NCBI GenBank assembly: GCA_943372645.1
Contig: CALRZN010000015.1
Span: 1-64,000 of the forward strand
Reading direction: 5' to 3'
Length of the DNA stretch: 64,000 nucleotides
Source: VBWE01 sp943372645
GTDB lineage: Bacteria > Bacteroidota > Bacteroidia > Palsa-965
Positions 52,579-61,285 of this stretch are shown in pieces (position 1 is the stretch's first letter; each line of letters starts with the position of its first letter). The position numbers and the translations under genes were made by a program. The notes beneath the pieces were generated by a model. That model was not told the DNA's origin. It made no database searches and saw only the letters and a program-made list of their open reading frames with translations.

Positions 52579-53388
52579 TCAGATGCGCGACGCCTTAACG
52601 TGAAGGGTGAACTTTTTATTGGGAACGTGTTTCTCCGGTTTGATGGTTTTCACCGCTTCCGGGATGTAAACCGCACACAAGGTATTCGAAACATGATAGA
52701 GTTTTCCGCGCTTGTCAGCAGGTGTGCCGTCGAGAATACCGCGATACACTTCCCAGTCAATCTCTTCGTAGGTGCGGCCGTAATCGTGCCATACAATCAC
52801 ACTTTTTTCATCGCGCAGCAGCGTAAAGGCGTTGCGCGTGTCAATGGTTACACCCGGATATTTATGATCGGCATCAACAAAAACCATATCCACATTGTTA
52901 CGTAAACCATCGAAGTGGTACGTCTGCGAATTGGCTTCAATGTTTTTCAGGTTCGGAATGTTTTTCGAAAAATAACGATTGGCCTTGATCATTGCAGGCG
53001 GTGTGCCCACGCGCAGCATATCTGCTTCCGAAAAACTGATGGCCAGCGCCTCGCCTACCAGCGGTGCAATGTTCGAAATACTTTCGCCGCGCCAGGTGCC
53101 CATTTCAAGGTAGCGCCCGCCCGGGTATCGCTTGGCCAGCGCACGCAGCAGCGCCACGTCCGACACACGCGAAGTGCCATCGAGGTACGTGTAGTTAAAC
53201 ACTTCTTCATCGAAATCGGGAAACAGGTCGAGCAGATCCAGTTCGGGTAAACCGTTGGCATACTCCGGGTAGGTTTTCTGCACATGATCCTTGCATACCT
53301 TGTTGTTCGTGTAGTGGAACAATACTTTCGCAATACCGCCAAAGTCAGTGAATAAAAATTTCAGAAACGAAAAATACGGTTTACTCAT
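52579..53388 (-). CDS. class I SAM-dependent methyltransferase (Methyltransf_24-like)
   Basis: A 269-residue methyltransferase-like protein. The core has GGRYLEMGTWRGESI (about 90-104, motif I), LAISFSEADML (motif II region) and DMVFVDADHKYPGV (about 164-177), followed by VIVWHDYGRTYEEIDW. The DADH motif and the following segment are typical of Methyltransf_24 proteins, some of which act on sugar or small-molecule substrates in cell-surface loci. It stands in the operon nine bases before the next gene and three after the previous one. Substrate unknown. Confidence 0.8.
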   Translation of the reverse strand: MSKPYFSFLKFLFTDFGGIAKVLFHYTNNKVCKDHVQKTYPEYANGLPELDLLDLFPDFDEEVFNYTYLDGTSRVSDVALLRALAKRYPGGRYLEMGTWRGESISNIAPLVGEALAISFSEADMLRVGTPPAMIKANRYFSKNIPNLKNIEANSQTYHFDGLRNNVDMVFVDADHKYPGVTIDTRNAFTLLRDEKSVIVWHDYGRTYEEIDWEVYRGILDGTPADKRGKLYHVSNTLCAVYIPEAVKTIKPEKHVPNKKFTLHVKASRI

Positions 53389-53391
53389 AAC

Positions 53392-54495
53392 TTATGTGGT
53401 TTGAAAAAAAGCAACGATCTGATCGGCAACGTAAGCAATCTGCTCGTCGGTGAGTTCTGCAAAAACCGGCAGGCTCAGAATCGTCTGCACCTGTTTGTCG
53501 GTTACCGGAAAATCACCGGGTTTGTGTCCGAGGCTGCGCGCCGCTTCCTGCATGTGTATGGCAACCGGGTAATGCACCTTGGTATCAATTCCTTTTTCTT
53601 CGAGAAACTTTTTCAGTGCGTCGCGTTTGTCGGTTTGAATGATGAACGTGTGGTAAACTGCTTTTTCGTGCGGTTTGTCCATCGGCACAATCATCGGCAG
53701 GCCTGCAAAACGCTGCTGGTAATACGCGGCAATTTCGCGGCGGCGGTTGGTCCACTTTTCAAGTTCGTTCAGCTTCACATTTAATATCGCGGCCTGCAAA
53801 TTATCCAGGCGCGAATTGTAACTCCAGAACTCACACTCATCGCGGTTGCGCATGCCGTGTGTGCGGGCCTTGAGCAGCCATGCGTTGAGGTTTTCATCGT
53901 TGGTGGTAATTACGCCACCGTCGCCACAGGCCGCCAGGTTTTTCAGCGGGTGCAGGCTGAAACAACCCAATGTACCCAGTGAACCAACAGGTTTGCCTTT
54001 ATAGGTTGCAGAAACCGCCTGCGCGCAATCTTCAATTACATGCAGGTTGTGTTTTTTCGCAAGTTCCAGCAGTTCATCCATCGGTGCAGGACGACCGGTG
54101 AGGTGTACCGCAATGATTGCTTTTGTTTTCGGCGTAATGGCCGCAGCCACTTTTTCCGGATCGAGGTTAAAATCGTCGCGCACATCGGCGAACACAATTT
54201 TAGCACCTACAATCGCAATGCACGAAGCCGACGCGAGGTACGAATTGGGCGAAGTAATCACTTCATCGCCCGGGCCGATGCCCAGCGCTTTCAGCGAAAG
54301 AAACAGCGCGTCGGTTCCGTTGGCCACGCCCAGCGCATATTTAACGCCGTGCAGTGCTGCAAACCGTTTTTCAAATTGCTGGCATTCGTCGCCGAGAATA
54401 AACTGGCCGCTGTCGAGCAGTGCGCCCACGCGTTCCAGTATCTGCGCCTTGATGTCGCGGTGCTGGAGGCCAAGATGGATATAAGGAACTTGCAT
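53392..54495 (-). CDS. DegT/DnrJ/EryC1-family sugar aminotransferase
   Basis: A PLP-dependent aminotransferase of 367 residues that adds an amino group to a keto-sugar nucleotide. The family signatures are GVANGTDAL (57-65), VIEDCAQA with the PLP-binding Asp156 (153-160), SATYKGKPVGSLG, and the lysine that binds PLP, Lys185, in SLHPLKNLAACGDGG. The C-terminal part has YHTFIIQ and VHYPVAIH, as in QdtB/FdtB- and ArnB-type enzymes. It is in the middle of the operon, two bases after the SDR gene. Its presence implies that the operon product carries an amino sugar. Confidence 0.93.
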   Translation of the reverse strand: MQVPYIHLGLQHRDIKAQILERVGALLDSGQFILGDECQQFEKRFAALHGVKYALGVANGTDALFLSLKALGIGPGDEVITSPNSYLASASCIAIVGAKIVFADVRDDFNLDPEKVAAAITPKTKAIIAVHLTGRPAPMDELLELAKKHNLHVIEDCAQAVSATYKGKPVGSLGTLGCFSLHPLKNLAACGDGGVITTNDENLNAWLLKARTHGMRNRDECEFWSYNSRLDNLQAAILNVKLNELEKWTNRRREIAAYYQQRFAGLPMIVPMDKPHEKAVYHTFIIQTDKRDALKKFLEEKGIDTKVHYPVAIHMQEAARSLGHKPGDFPVTDKQVQTILSLPVFAELTDEQIAYVADQIVAFFQTT

Positions 54496-54497
54496 AG

Positions 54498-55487
54498 TTA
54501 AGCGAGGTGGATGCGCTGCATCAGTTTTACGTTAAAATACAGGTCGTTATTCAGCGAATCCGGAATCAGTCCTTTGTCAAACGCCGCTTTCAGATCGCGT
54601 ACCGCATCTTCAATGGAGTGTTTCGCTTCAAAGCCGATGTCGTTTTTGATTTTCTCAGACGAAATGTGATACGAACGCAGATCATTGGTCGGCGTGGTAA
54701 CAATGTTCACCTGGTCACCGATTACGTTTTTCACCATCTGCGCAATTTCACCGATGGAAAAGTTTTCGTAGCCCGCGTTGTAAATTTTACCGGCTATTTT
54801 TTCTTTCGGCAAAGTCAGCAGCATGCAGTAAAGGTCTGTCATGTCCTCGATGTGGATGTTCGGACGTTTCTGCGTGCCACCGAAAACGGTGATTTCGTTT
54901 TTGTTTACCGCCAGGTTGGTCAGAATGTTTACCGAAAGATCGAGGCGCAGGCGGCGGCCGTAACCGCAAACCGTTGCCGGGCGAATGGTCACCGTAGTGA
55001 AATCATCCGACTGGTACGGCGCAAGAATTTCTTCGCACATGGCTTTGAACTTCGAATAATCTGTAAGCGGTTCCAGCACCATGTCTTCGGTTACATTCGG
55101 CTCTTCCTTAATGCCGTAAACGCTCGAAGACGAAGCATAAATGAACCGTTTCACGCCGTTTTCCTTGGCAATTTTCACCATCGGTTCAAACGAATCGAGG
55201 TTGATGGATTTGCCGAGATCCGGGTTGAGTTCAAAACTCGGGTCGTTCGAAATACACGCGAGGTGAATCACGGCATCGTGTCCCGGGATGGTTTTGCGCA
55301 GCAATTCCTGGTCGCGGATATCGCCTTTGATTTTGGTCAGGTTCGGGTGATCTTCCAGCACGTTGTCGCCGTAAATCATCAGGTCGAGCACGCTCACCTT
55401 GTATCCTTTGCCCAGCAGTTTCGGCACGAGCACCGAACCCACGTATCCGGCACCGCCGGTGATGTAAACTGATTTAATGTCGTTCAT
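54498..55487 (-). CDS. NAD(P)-dependent sugar-nucleotide SDR
   Basis: A 329-residue extended SDR enzyme with NAD-binding GGAGYVG (11-17), the catalytic SSSSVYG (119-125) and YSKFK with Tyr144 and Lys148, and IRPATVCGYG in place of the usual R-x-x-N-V-Y-G-P. It resembles sugar 4-epimerases, 4,6-dehydratases and reductases in lipopolysaccharide loci. It lies two bases after the acetyltransferase and two bases before the aminotransferase, so it probably supplies or modifies the keto sugar for amination. The exact reaction is not determined by these motifs. Confidence 0.9.
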   Translation of the reverse strand: MNDIKSVYITGGAGYVGSVLVPKLLGKGYKVSVLDLMIYGDNVLEDHPNLTKIKGDIRDQELLRKTIPGHDAVIHLACISNDPSFELNPDLGKSINLDSFEPMVKIAKENGVKRFIYASSSSVYGIKEEPNVTEDMVLEPLTDYSKFKAMCEEILAPYQSDDFTTVTIRPATVCGYGRRLRLDLSVNILTNLAVNKNEITVFGGTQKRPNIHIEDMTDLYCMLLTLPKEKIAGKIYNAGYENFSIGEIAQMVKNVIGDQVNIVTTPTNDLRSYHISSEKIKNDIGFEAKHSIEDAVRDLKAAFDKGLIPDSLNNDLYFNVKLMQRIHLA

Positions 55488-55489
55488 AA

Positions 55490-56137
55490 TCAGGTCTTCA
55501 GATGTTTATGAAATTTTGCCGGAATGCCCAGCACTTGTGTATATGCTTCAACGTGTTTAAGTACAACTGTTCCGCCGCCCGTAATGGCGCCCTCGCCCAC
55601 CGAACCATCCGGAATAACAACCGTGCCGATGCCGAGAAACGCATCCTGCCCGATTTTCACGCGGCCCGCAGTGTGCACGCCCGGACCGAGATTTGCACCA
55701 TCGGCAATCACATTGTCGTGATCGATGGTGGTACCGGTGTGAATGTTTACCGCATTGCCGATCACAGAGCCGGTAACCACAATAACACCCTGCCCGATGT
55801 AACAGCCTTTGCCGATAACCACATCCGAATCGAAATGCACGGTGGGATGAATGGCGTTCACCAGTTCAAGCCCGAGCTGTTCAAGATCGGCAGAAAGTTT
55901 GCGGCGCATCGCGTTGTGCCCGATGGCCACCATGCCGCCCGTGATGTTGTGCGCTTTAATCAGTTCAGGAAGTTCGGCCATGCTGCCCAGGATGGGGTAA
56001 TTGCGGATGGTCTGCCCCTTTTTCGACGGATCATCATCGATAAATCCGGCAATAGTATAGCGGTTCATGGAAAGAAGTATTTCCAGGACAACTTTAGCAT
56101 GACCATCGGCGCGTGCACCGACAATTACAATATTCAT
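55490..56137 (-). CDS. PglD/NeuD-type sugar acetyltransferase
   Basis: A 215-residue acetyltransferase of the NeuD/PglD family. The N-terminal Rossmann-like part (1-85) has IVIVGARADGHAKVV. The C-terminal left-handed beta-helix (about 95-205) has many hexapeptide repeats (IGKGCYIGQGVIV) and a likely catalytic His in TTIDHDNVI (about 134-142). These enzymes N-acetylate 4-amino sugars. It is the first gene of the six-gene operon; on the minus strand a -7-like TACTTTCG lies about 27 bases upstream. With the aminotransferase it points to an N-acetylated amino-sugar product. Confidence 0.88.
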   Translation of the reverse strand: MNIVIVGARADGHAKVVLEILLSMNRYTIAGFIDDDPSKKGQTIRNYPILGSMAELPELIKAHNITGGMVAIGHNAMRRKLSADLEQLGLELVNAIHPTVHFDSDVVIGKGCYIGQGVIVVTGSVIGNAVNIHTGTTIDHDNVIADGANLGPGVHTAGRVKIGQDAFLGIGTVVIPDGSVGEGAITGGGTVVLKHVEAYTQVLGIPAKFHKHLKT

Positions 56138-56177
56138 GTGCGGAACTGCTGAAAAAATCGCACGAAAGTACGAAAAA

Positions 56178-57362
56178 TCAGCGGATTATTAGCCGTTTTA
56201 CAGCGGAAGCACCGTTCCCTGAAATTTTAAGGTAATAAACCCCGGCAGGAAGCCCGGAGAGATTGATTTCCATGCGGTTAGCGGCCTTCACCGATAGCGT
56301 TTTTACCAGTTTGCCGGGTGTATCAAAAATCTGCAGTGTGTATTGATCGGCATTGTTTCCGGAAATAAACAGCTCAAAATGGCCATCGCCGGGATTGGGC
56401 TGCACTGTAAATTCCAATTCCGGAAGATTGTTTGTTGCGATACCAACACAGGCATTAACTGTAATAACTACGGTTGTTGTATCTGATCCGTTGCTGTTCT
56501 GCGCGATAAGTGTAACAGTATATGTGCCGGCATTTGCATAAATATGCGTAGGATTAATTATGGTGCTCGTCTGCGAGTCACCAAAATCCCAAAAAACGGA
56601 AGTTGCATTTTGCGAACTGTTGCTGAAAACAACCGGAATACCTGCACACAGCGCTTTCCCGTCAACACTGAACGCTGCAACCGGCGGAGGCTGGGCAGCG
56701 GTTACTTCAACATCATCCAGGTAATAACCATGGAGATTAAATGAGCAGGACCCGCAGCTCGTTGTCATCGTCGTATTTGCATCTGTCATAAAATTACCGA
56801 GACAGATATAGGTGTATGCGCTGTCAGCAATAAACGAACCGGTAACTGTAGTCCAGTTTATTTTATCCGTTACAACGGCTGTAGAATACACCTGCGATAC
56901 ATTGTTGATCGGAAAATTGGGAACCGTGGCAAACTTAACCCCGAAATTATTGGTTGCTTTCTGGCTGTTGTCGCAATGTGAAATTTTAAAACTCACATTA
57001 TACGTAACGCCAATTACCAGCGGGCTGGTAAGCGTGGTGTAAATATTTTCCCGGTAGTCGGTTTGTACGGTTGGTGCAGTGGTACAGGTGGCCATGCAGG
57101 CCTGCCCGGTTGCCGGCGCCTGGTTGCCCCACGTATTCGACGGTGCGCTGAACAAACTGGTACCACAGGCATGCAGGTACTCCGTATGAAACTGCGGATT
57201 GTTGTTGTTTGACGACGGAAACCAGCCCGTTGCCAGTGTTACCTGCCCGTAATTATTCGGGCAGCTGCTGTGCGTTTCAAAACTGTAATTGGTTACCAGG
57301 TTTTGCGCGAATGCTGTTATGCTTATAACAACCAGCAAGACAGTTGAGTAAATTTTTCGCAT
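56178..57362 (-). CDS. secreted PKD-domain protein with T9SS sorting domain
   Basis: A 394-residue secreted protein. A signal peptide (1-20, ITAFAQ) is followed by a jelly-roll-like region (about 22-222) with paired cysteines (CGTSLF, CMATCTTAP, CGSCSF), then a PKD domain (about 227-305, VFWDFGDSQTSTIINPTHIY, NAGTYTVTLIA). A T9SS type A tail follows (about 318-394, VQPNPGDGHFEL, closing VKRLIIR). PKD domains are common in Bacteroidota surface proteins and bind proteins or glycans. It sits between the two halves of the polysaccharide region but has its own promoter and no catalytic motif. Confidence 0.86.
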   Translation of the reverse strand: MRKIYSTVLLVVISITAFAQNLVTNYSFETHSSCPNNYGQVTLATGWFPSSNNNNPQFHTEYLHACGTSLFSAPSNTWGNQAPATGQACMATCTTAPTVQTDYRENIYTTLTSPLVIGVTYNVSFKISHCDNSQKATNNFGVKFATVPNFPINNVSQVYSTAVVTDKINWTTVTGSFIADSAYTYICLGNFMTDANTTMTTSCGSCSFNLHGYYLDDVEVTAAQPPPVAAFSVDGKALCAGIPVVFSNSSQNATSVFWDFGDSQTSTIINPTHIYANAGTYTVTLIAQNSNGSDTTTVVITVNACVGIATNNLPELEFTVQPNPGDGHFELFISGNNADQYTLQIFDTPGKLVKTLSVKAANRMEINLSGLPAGVYYLKISGNGASAVKRLIIR

Positions 57363-57380
57363 GATTGGGTTATTGATTTA

Positions 57381-57388
57381 CAAAACTA
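57381..57388 (-). promoter_or_regulatory. -7 promoter box of the PKD protein gene
   Basis: TAGTTTTG on the minus strand, exact consensus, 18 bases before the ATG. Confidence 0.55.
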
Positions 57389-57456
57389 CCCCTTTTTTGT
57401 AAAAAAATGATGGTTAGTTTTCAGCAAGTTAGTGCGAGGAACTGAACTACACCTTC

Positions 57457-57573
57457 TTTAACCACAAAGGCCAGCCCTCCTGCTGACGCGCACACCAAGG
57501 TTAGCACGAAGGCCACAAGTGAATACCAAAATGCATTGAGTTCATTGTGCAAGCCATTGTGCCCATTGTGGTT
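57457..57573. repeat. ACCACAAAG palindromic repeat, copy 2
   Basis: Begins TTTAACCACAAAG, has GCACGAAGGCCACAA and CCATTGTGCCCATTGTGGTT, and matches the word order of the copy at 14257-14374. Confidence 0.7.
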
Positions 57574-57616
57574 GGTTGTTGTTCGCCCAGTTCCACAGGC
57601 TGTCGAAAAAACACGA

Positions 57617-58855
57617 TCAACAGGTAACGACTTTATTGTAAAACGCTTCCAGCCGTTTCACCTGGCCCGAGAGCGCCATTTTTTCGCGGGCAATAAGTGC
57701 GGCGCGTATGTATGCGGGAGTGGTTTCGGGATTGATTTTTTTACCGAGCTGTTGCAGGTCTTCCAGTTCAATACCGATGCCGCAGCCGAAACGTTCCACA
57801 ATCCAGCTCTGGAAACCGAGGTCGCGCGAAACCATTACGGGCAGGCCCGCTTCGAGGTAATTGAACAGTTTGAGCGTGGTTGCATACTTCAGTTTTGTTT
57901 CCGACTGTTCTGAAAGCGAGCGGAAAAACGGCAGCATCCCGAAATGATACTGCGACAACTCCCGCGATAAATCACCTTGCGCCACCGGCTGATGGAAATG
58001 AAAACGCGCATTCGTTTTTGCAATCGCTTCGTATTCCTCGTAATCGGTGCGGCTGCTCGACGGGCTGGGATAGATGTGAAAATGCAGACCCTGCGCAGTC
58101 AGCGTTTCAATCAGTTTGTGAAACTGGATGTTGCCGTAATGTTTCGGATCGCGGTGGCTGCCCGCTACTCCGCCCGCATATACGAGGTGAATTTCCGTAT
58201 CTGAAATTTTCTTTGCGTCGCGGATAAAACAATCGTCGTCGCAGTACAGCGGAAAATACAGCGTGGGCGGTTTCGGATCGGCTTTCAGCACACGCAGCGC
58301 AACGTTTGCTTCGAGGCAGTGCGCCACCACGCCGTCGGCATACAGCAGGCATTCGCGTTCGTGCGGCAGCTCGGCGCGCAGCCAGCGCATCGAAGGATTG
58401 GTACCGTAATAAATCGTGTACACATCCTGCATGTCGTGGATGTATGTGGCGCTGCTGAATTTGCGGGCCACATTGCCGTAATGGCTTTTCGGTGCAAACC
58501 CGTGAATGATATCCACCTGTCCCAGCGAACGCAGCAGCCGTTTCAGGTGCCAGGCATTGCGGAACAAATGAATGCGGTCGAAATCGTGCCCGGCAAATTC
58601 AGGCACAAATCCGTTTTTTTTGCAGAGCAAAATGGTGTAATAGTTCCCGCCGCGTTTCAGCCACTTGGCCATGCGCGGAATGCGGGGAGGAAGAAATTCA
58701 CCTGTAAATGCAATTGCTTTTTTGTCGCCCGGCGTTGCTTTTGCACAGGCGGGTACATGCAGTGCAAACAGCAGCGCATCGGCCATCGCCGAAAGGCGGT
58801 CGCTCGCAGCCAGCCGGATTTTCATCCACAACACTTTTTGTTTGGCCGTGAGCAT
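57617..58855 (-). CDS. GT4-like glycosyltransferase
   Basis: A 412-residue glycosyltransferase with a GT-B fold. The N-terminal half has DIIHGFAPKSHYGN and YIHDMQDVYTIYYG, and the C-terminal half has LVYAGGVAGSH, a strand/loop pattern and LKYATTLKLFNYLEAGLPVMVS (about 335-356), the E-x7-E-like donor-binding region of GT4 proteins. It lies nine bases after the kinase gene and is probably co-transcribed with it. The donor and acceptor sugars are unknown. A role in surface-glycan assembly is inferred from the neighbours. Confidence 0.84.
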   Translation of the reverse strand: MLTAKQKVLWMKIRLAASDRLSAMADALLFALHVPACAKATPGDKKAIAFTGEFLPPRIPRMAKWLKRGGNYYTILLCKKNGFVPEFAGHDFDRIHLFRNAWHLKRLLRSLGQVDIIHGFAPKSHYGNVARKFSSATYIHDMQDVYTIYYGTNPSMRWLRAELPHERECLLYADGVVAHCLEANVALRVLKADPKPPTLYFPLYCDDDCFIRDAKKISDTEIHLVYAGGVAGSHRDPKHYGNIQFHKLIETLTAQGLHFHIYPSPSSSRTDYEEYEAIAKTNARFHFHQPVAQGDLSRELSQYHFGMLPFFRSLSEQSETKLKYATTLKLFNYLEAGLPVMVSRDLGFQSWIVERFGCGIGIELEDLQQLGKKINPETTPAYIRAALIAREKMALSGQVKRLEAFYNKVVTC

Positions 58856-58864
58856 GGTTAAAAT

Positions 58865-59737
58865 TTATTCGAAGTTTGCCGCGTAAGCCAGCAGGCTTTC
58901 GGGCGTAACCGATTTTTCGTTGCAGAGCCAGGTGGTGGAAAGACTTGCCGCCAGCGACGGAATAGTAAGATCATTCACCTGTGGCGAAATGGCCGAAAGC
59001 AGGCACGCAAACGAAAAGTACGTGTCGCCTGCACCAATGGTGTCCACAATTTTGCTCGGGTAAGCCGGGTGGCGTACCACGTTGTTGCCGTCGGTAAATA
59101 CAGAACCTTTTCCGCCGAGTGTGATATACACGCCTTCGCTGTTCAGTTCGTAGTTGAACAGTTCATGCACCTGTTTATCATTATCGGTCATGTTGCTGTT
59201 CATCTGCAGGCTGGCTTCGCGCAGATCGAGTGAAACACTTTTTTTGCGGAACTTTTTCCATTTCGAAATCCGGTTGAACCCGAAATTGTTCGAATTGGTC
59301 TGGCACATCAGGTGAAATCCGTTGGCAATATCCAGGTCGTCGCAAAAGCCGTGACCGAAATCGGCAACAATCACCAGGTCGTAATCGGCCGAATTGATTT
59401 TGATATGCCCGAAGTTTTCGGTGCGGAATTTATTGATCTCAACGTGTTTCTTTTTGTCAAACGCATCCACGAAACGGGTTTTTACAATTTCGTTGTTCGT
59501 GTTGGTGATCAGGTCCACTTCTTTCACAAACCCTTTCAGGTGGCCTGCTATTGCTGCCGTTCCGCCCTGCTGTATACTCTTTTCATCGCTTTTCAGCTGG
59601 TACACCGGGCAGGCCGATTTCATGGAATGGCCTTCGTAGGTAACATCAACAAATTCATCAATAATGGTTTCGCCGATGAGTGCCACGCGGAGCCCCTGCG
59701 TCTGCTGATAAAATGCTTCAATTCTGGAACGGATCAT
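58865..59737 (-). CDS. PfkB-family sugar kinase, RfaE/HldE-like
   Basis: A 290-residue sugar kinase of the PfkB/ribokinase family. The substrate-side segment VALIGETIIDEFV (about 17-29) begins the domain, QQGGTAAIAGHL is the second motif and DTIGAGDTYFSFACLL, with the catalytic Asp in GAGD, is the C-terminal signature. DLVIVADFGHG and TRFVD are close to the kinase part of heptose-phosphate kinases. I start at the ATG at 59737 because a perfect -7 box lies seven bases upstream and the longer frame adds ten residues across it. It may phosphorylate a sugar used in the surface-glycan region; the heptose idea is inference. Confidence 0.84.
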   Translation of the reverse strand: MIRSRIEAFYQQTQGLRVALIGETIIDEFVDVTYEGHSMKSACPVYQLKSDEKSIQQGGTAAIAGHLKGFVKEVDLITNTNNEIVKTRFVDAFDKKKHVEINKFRTENFGHIKINSADYDLVIVADFGHGFCDDLDIANGFHLMCQTNSNNFGFNRISKWKKFRKKSVSLDLREASLQMNSNMTDNDKQVHELFNYELNSEGVYITLGGKGSVFTDGNNVVRHPAYPSKIVDTIGAGDTYFSFACLLSAISPQVNDLTIPSLAASLSTTWLCNEKSVTPESLLAYAANFE

Positions 59738-59744
59738 AGTGGCG

Positions 59745-59752
59745 CAAAAATA
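59745..59752 (-). promoter_or_regulatory. -7 promoter box of the sugar kinase gene (leaderless)
   Basis: TATTTTTG on the minus strand, exact consensus, ending seven bases before the ATG at 59737. Confidence 0.6.
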
Positions 59753-59762
59753 ACAAATAATG

Positions 59763-59882
59763 GCCATCTCTGAAAACTGCGAATTTCTTCGTTGTCCTCC
59801 GGGTGAAAATGCTCATTTACATAAGTAAACTCCGCTTTTCCCCCGTTCGTCCGCCTCGGACTTCTTTGTTTTGAGAGATGGC
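59763..59882. repeat. long palindromic repeat, family A copy 2
   Basis: Outer arms GCCATCTCT/AGAGATGGC pair over 9 bp; GTCC/GGAC and GAAAA/TTTTC pair further in; the core at 59805-59840 matches the one at 10681-10716 in 30 of 36 positions. The outer arms have a different sequence from copy 1 but still pair. Confidence 0.72.
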
Positions 59883-59944
59883 AGACAGATAGTTTAACTT
59901 CTGCTCCAAATGAAAACAGGAGAAAACAGTCGCGGGAATAAAAA

Positions 59945-61276
59945 CTAAGACTTGATTATTGAATTCAGCAGTACCGCATACTTACCCGTAAGCGAACGCC
60001 GCGAATACGCATCTATATCGCCGCTGAAAAGCGTTTCTTTTCCCGATGCAAAGGCATCAAACAACTGCTGAATGTGCTGCTGCAGTTTGGTTTCATCATT
60101 AAAACCGGCCAGCAGTCCGCAACCGCTTTCGCGCATTACTTCTGCCAGGTCGCCGTTTTCCGGACCGATGGTCAGCACCGGTGTGCGCGAAGCCATGTAT
60201 TCAAAATATTTGCCCGTAATAATGCCTTTCGAATTGGGCGTATCGTTCACCAGCAGCAGCAGCACCCGGCTCTCCTGCTGAATGCGCAGCACTTCGCCGT
60301 GCGGCAGGTAATCAATGCGTTTGAGGTAAGATGTAAGTCCCGCTTCTTCTATACTGGCAAGCACAGCTGCATCTACTTTGCCCACCAGTTTGATTTCCAG
60401 TTTTTGTGCAAACGCTGCATCTGCCGCGCACATTTTTTTCAGCACCTGCCACAGCAGATGCGGGTTGCGGCTCTTGTTAAGTGTGCCGATGTGTGCCAGT
60501 GAAAATTTTTCATCGCGGGTAATTGCTCCTTTAAACACATCCGCATCATCAAACCCATTCAGGATAACTGCAAAACGATCTTTGCCTTGTTTTTCCGGCG
60601 ATGCCAGCTGCCGCAGTTCGTCCGTCCAGGTTTTGCCCACGCACACCACGCGGTCGGCTGTGTCCAGCACAGCGCGCTCCATGCGGTGGTGTTTGCGGTC
60701 GGCCCAGCCGCTGAGGCCCAGTTCCTGGTAAAAATCAATATTCGTCCACGGATCGCGGAAGTCAGCAATCCATGGCAGTTCCGGAAACTCCTTTTTCAGC
60801 CCGAGCGCAATAATATGCATGCTGTGCGGCGGCCCGGTGGAAATAATGGCATCAATGGAATTGGTGCGCAGGTACTTCTTCAGAAATTTAACCGAAGGTT
60901 TGATCCAGAATTTGCGCGCATCAGGAATAAAAAAGTTGCCGCGGATGCGCACCGAAAGTTTATCTAAAAAACCGCTTTTCTTTTTCTCCGAAAGCATACC
61001 CGCACCAAGGCGTTCGCTTTTTTTGCGGCCGGTTAACATTTTGTAGGCCGTGTACGGTTCCCAGATGGGGGTCTGCACCAGCTGAATGCCTTCGGGTACT
61101 TCTTTGGCAAGCGTTTCATCCAGCACCGGGAACTCGGGATTGGAAGGCGTATATACAATCGGCTCCCAACCGAAATCGCGGAGGTATTTTACAAACTTCA
61201 GCCAGCGCTGCACACCGGCTCCACCACTCGGCGGCCAGTAGTACGAAATAATCAGGACGTTTTTGCGGGTACTCAT
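59945..61276 (-). CDS. GT4-family glycosyltransferase
   Basis: A 443-residue GT-B-fold glycosyltransferase. The N-terminus has LIISYYWPPSGGAGVQRWLKF (about 9-28), the glycine-rich loop of GT4 enzymes. The middle has IISTGPPHSMHIIALGLK and WIADFRDPWTN. In the C-terminal half NGFDDADVF, LAHIGTLNKSRNPHLLW and the E-x7-E-like GKYFEYMASRTPVLTIG complete the family pattern. It starts nine bases after the flippase stop codon and should be co-transcribed with it. The protein is soluble or membrane-associated and probably adds a sugar to a lipid-linked surface glycan. Confidence 0.9.
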   Translation of the reverse strand: MSTRKNVLIISYYWPPSGGAGVQRWLKFVKYLRDFGWEPIVYTPSNPEFPVLDETLAKEVPEGIQLVQTPIWEPYTAYKMLTGRKKSERLGAGMLSEKKKSGFLDKLSVRIRGNFFIPDARKFWIKPSVKFLKKYLRTNSIDAIISTGPPHSMHIIALGLKKEFPELPWIADFRDPWTNIDFYQELGLSGWADRKHHRMERAVLDTADRVVCVGKTWTDELRQLASPEKQGKDRFAVILNGFDDADVFKGAITRDEKFSLAHIGTLNKSRNPHLLWQVLKKMCAADAAFAQKLEIKLVGKVDAAVLASIEEAGLTSYLKRIDYLPHGEVLRIQQESRVLLLLVNDTPNSKGIITGKYFEYMASRTPVLTIGPENGDLAEVMRESGCGLLAGFNDETKLQQHIQQLFDAFASGKETLFSGDIDAYSRRSLTGKYAVLLNSIIKS

Positions 61277-61285
61277 AGCTATTGA

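Noticed and set aside
54507..55472. 321-codon open frame opposite the SDR gene
   Set aside because: Antisense shadow; the SDR motifs lie on the minus strand and the operon spacing supports that gene.
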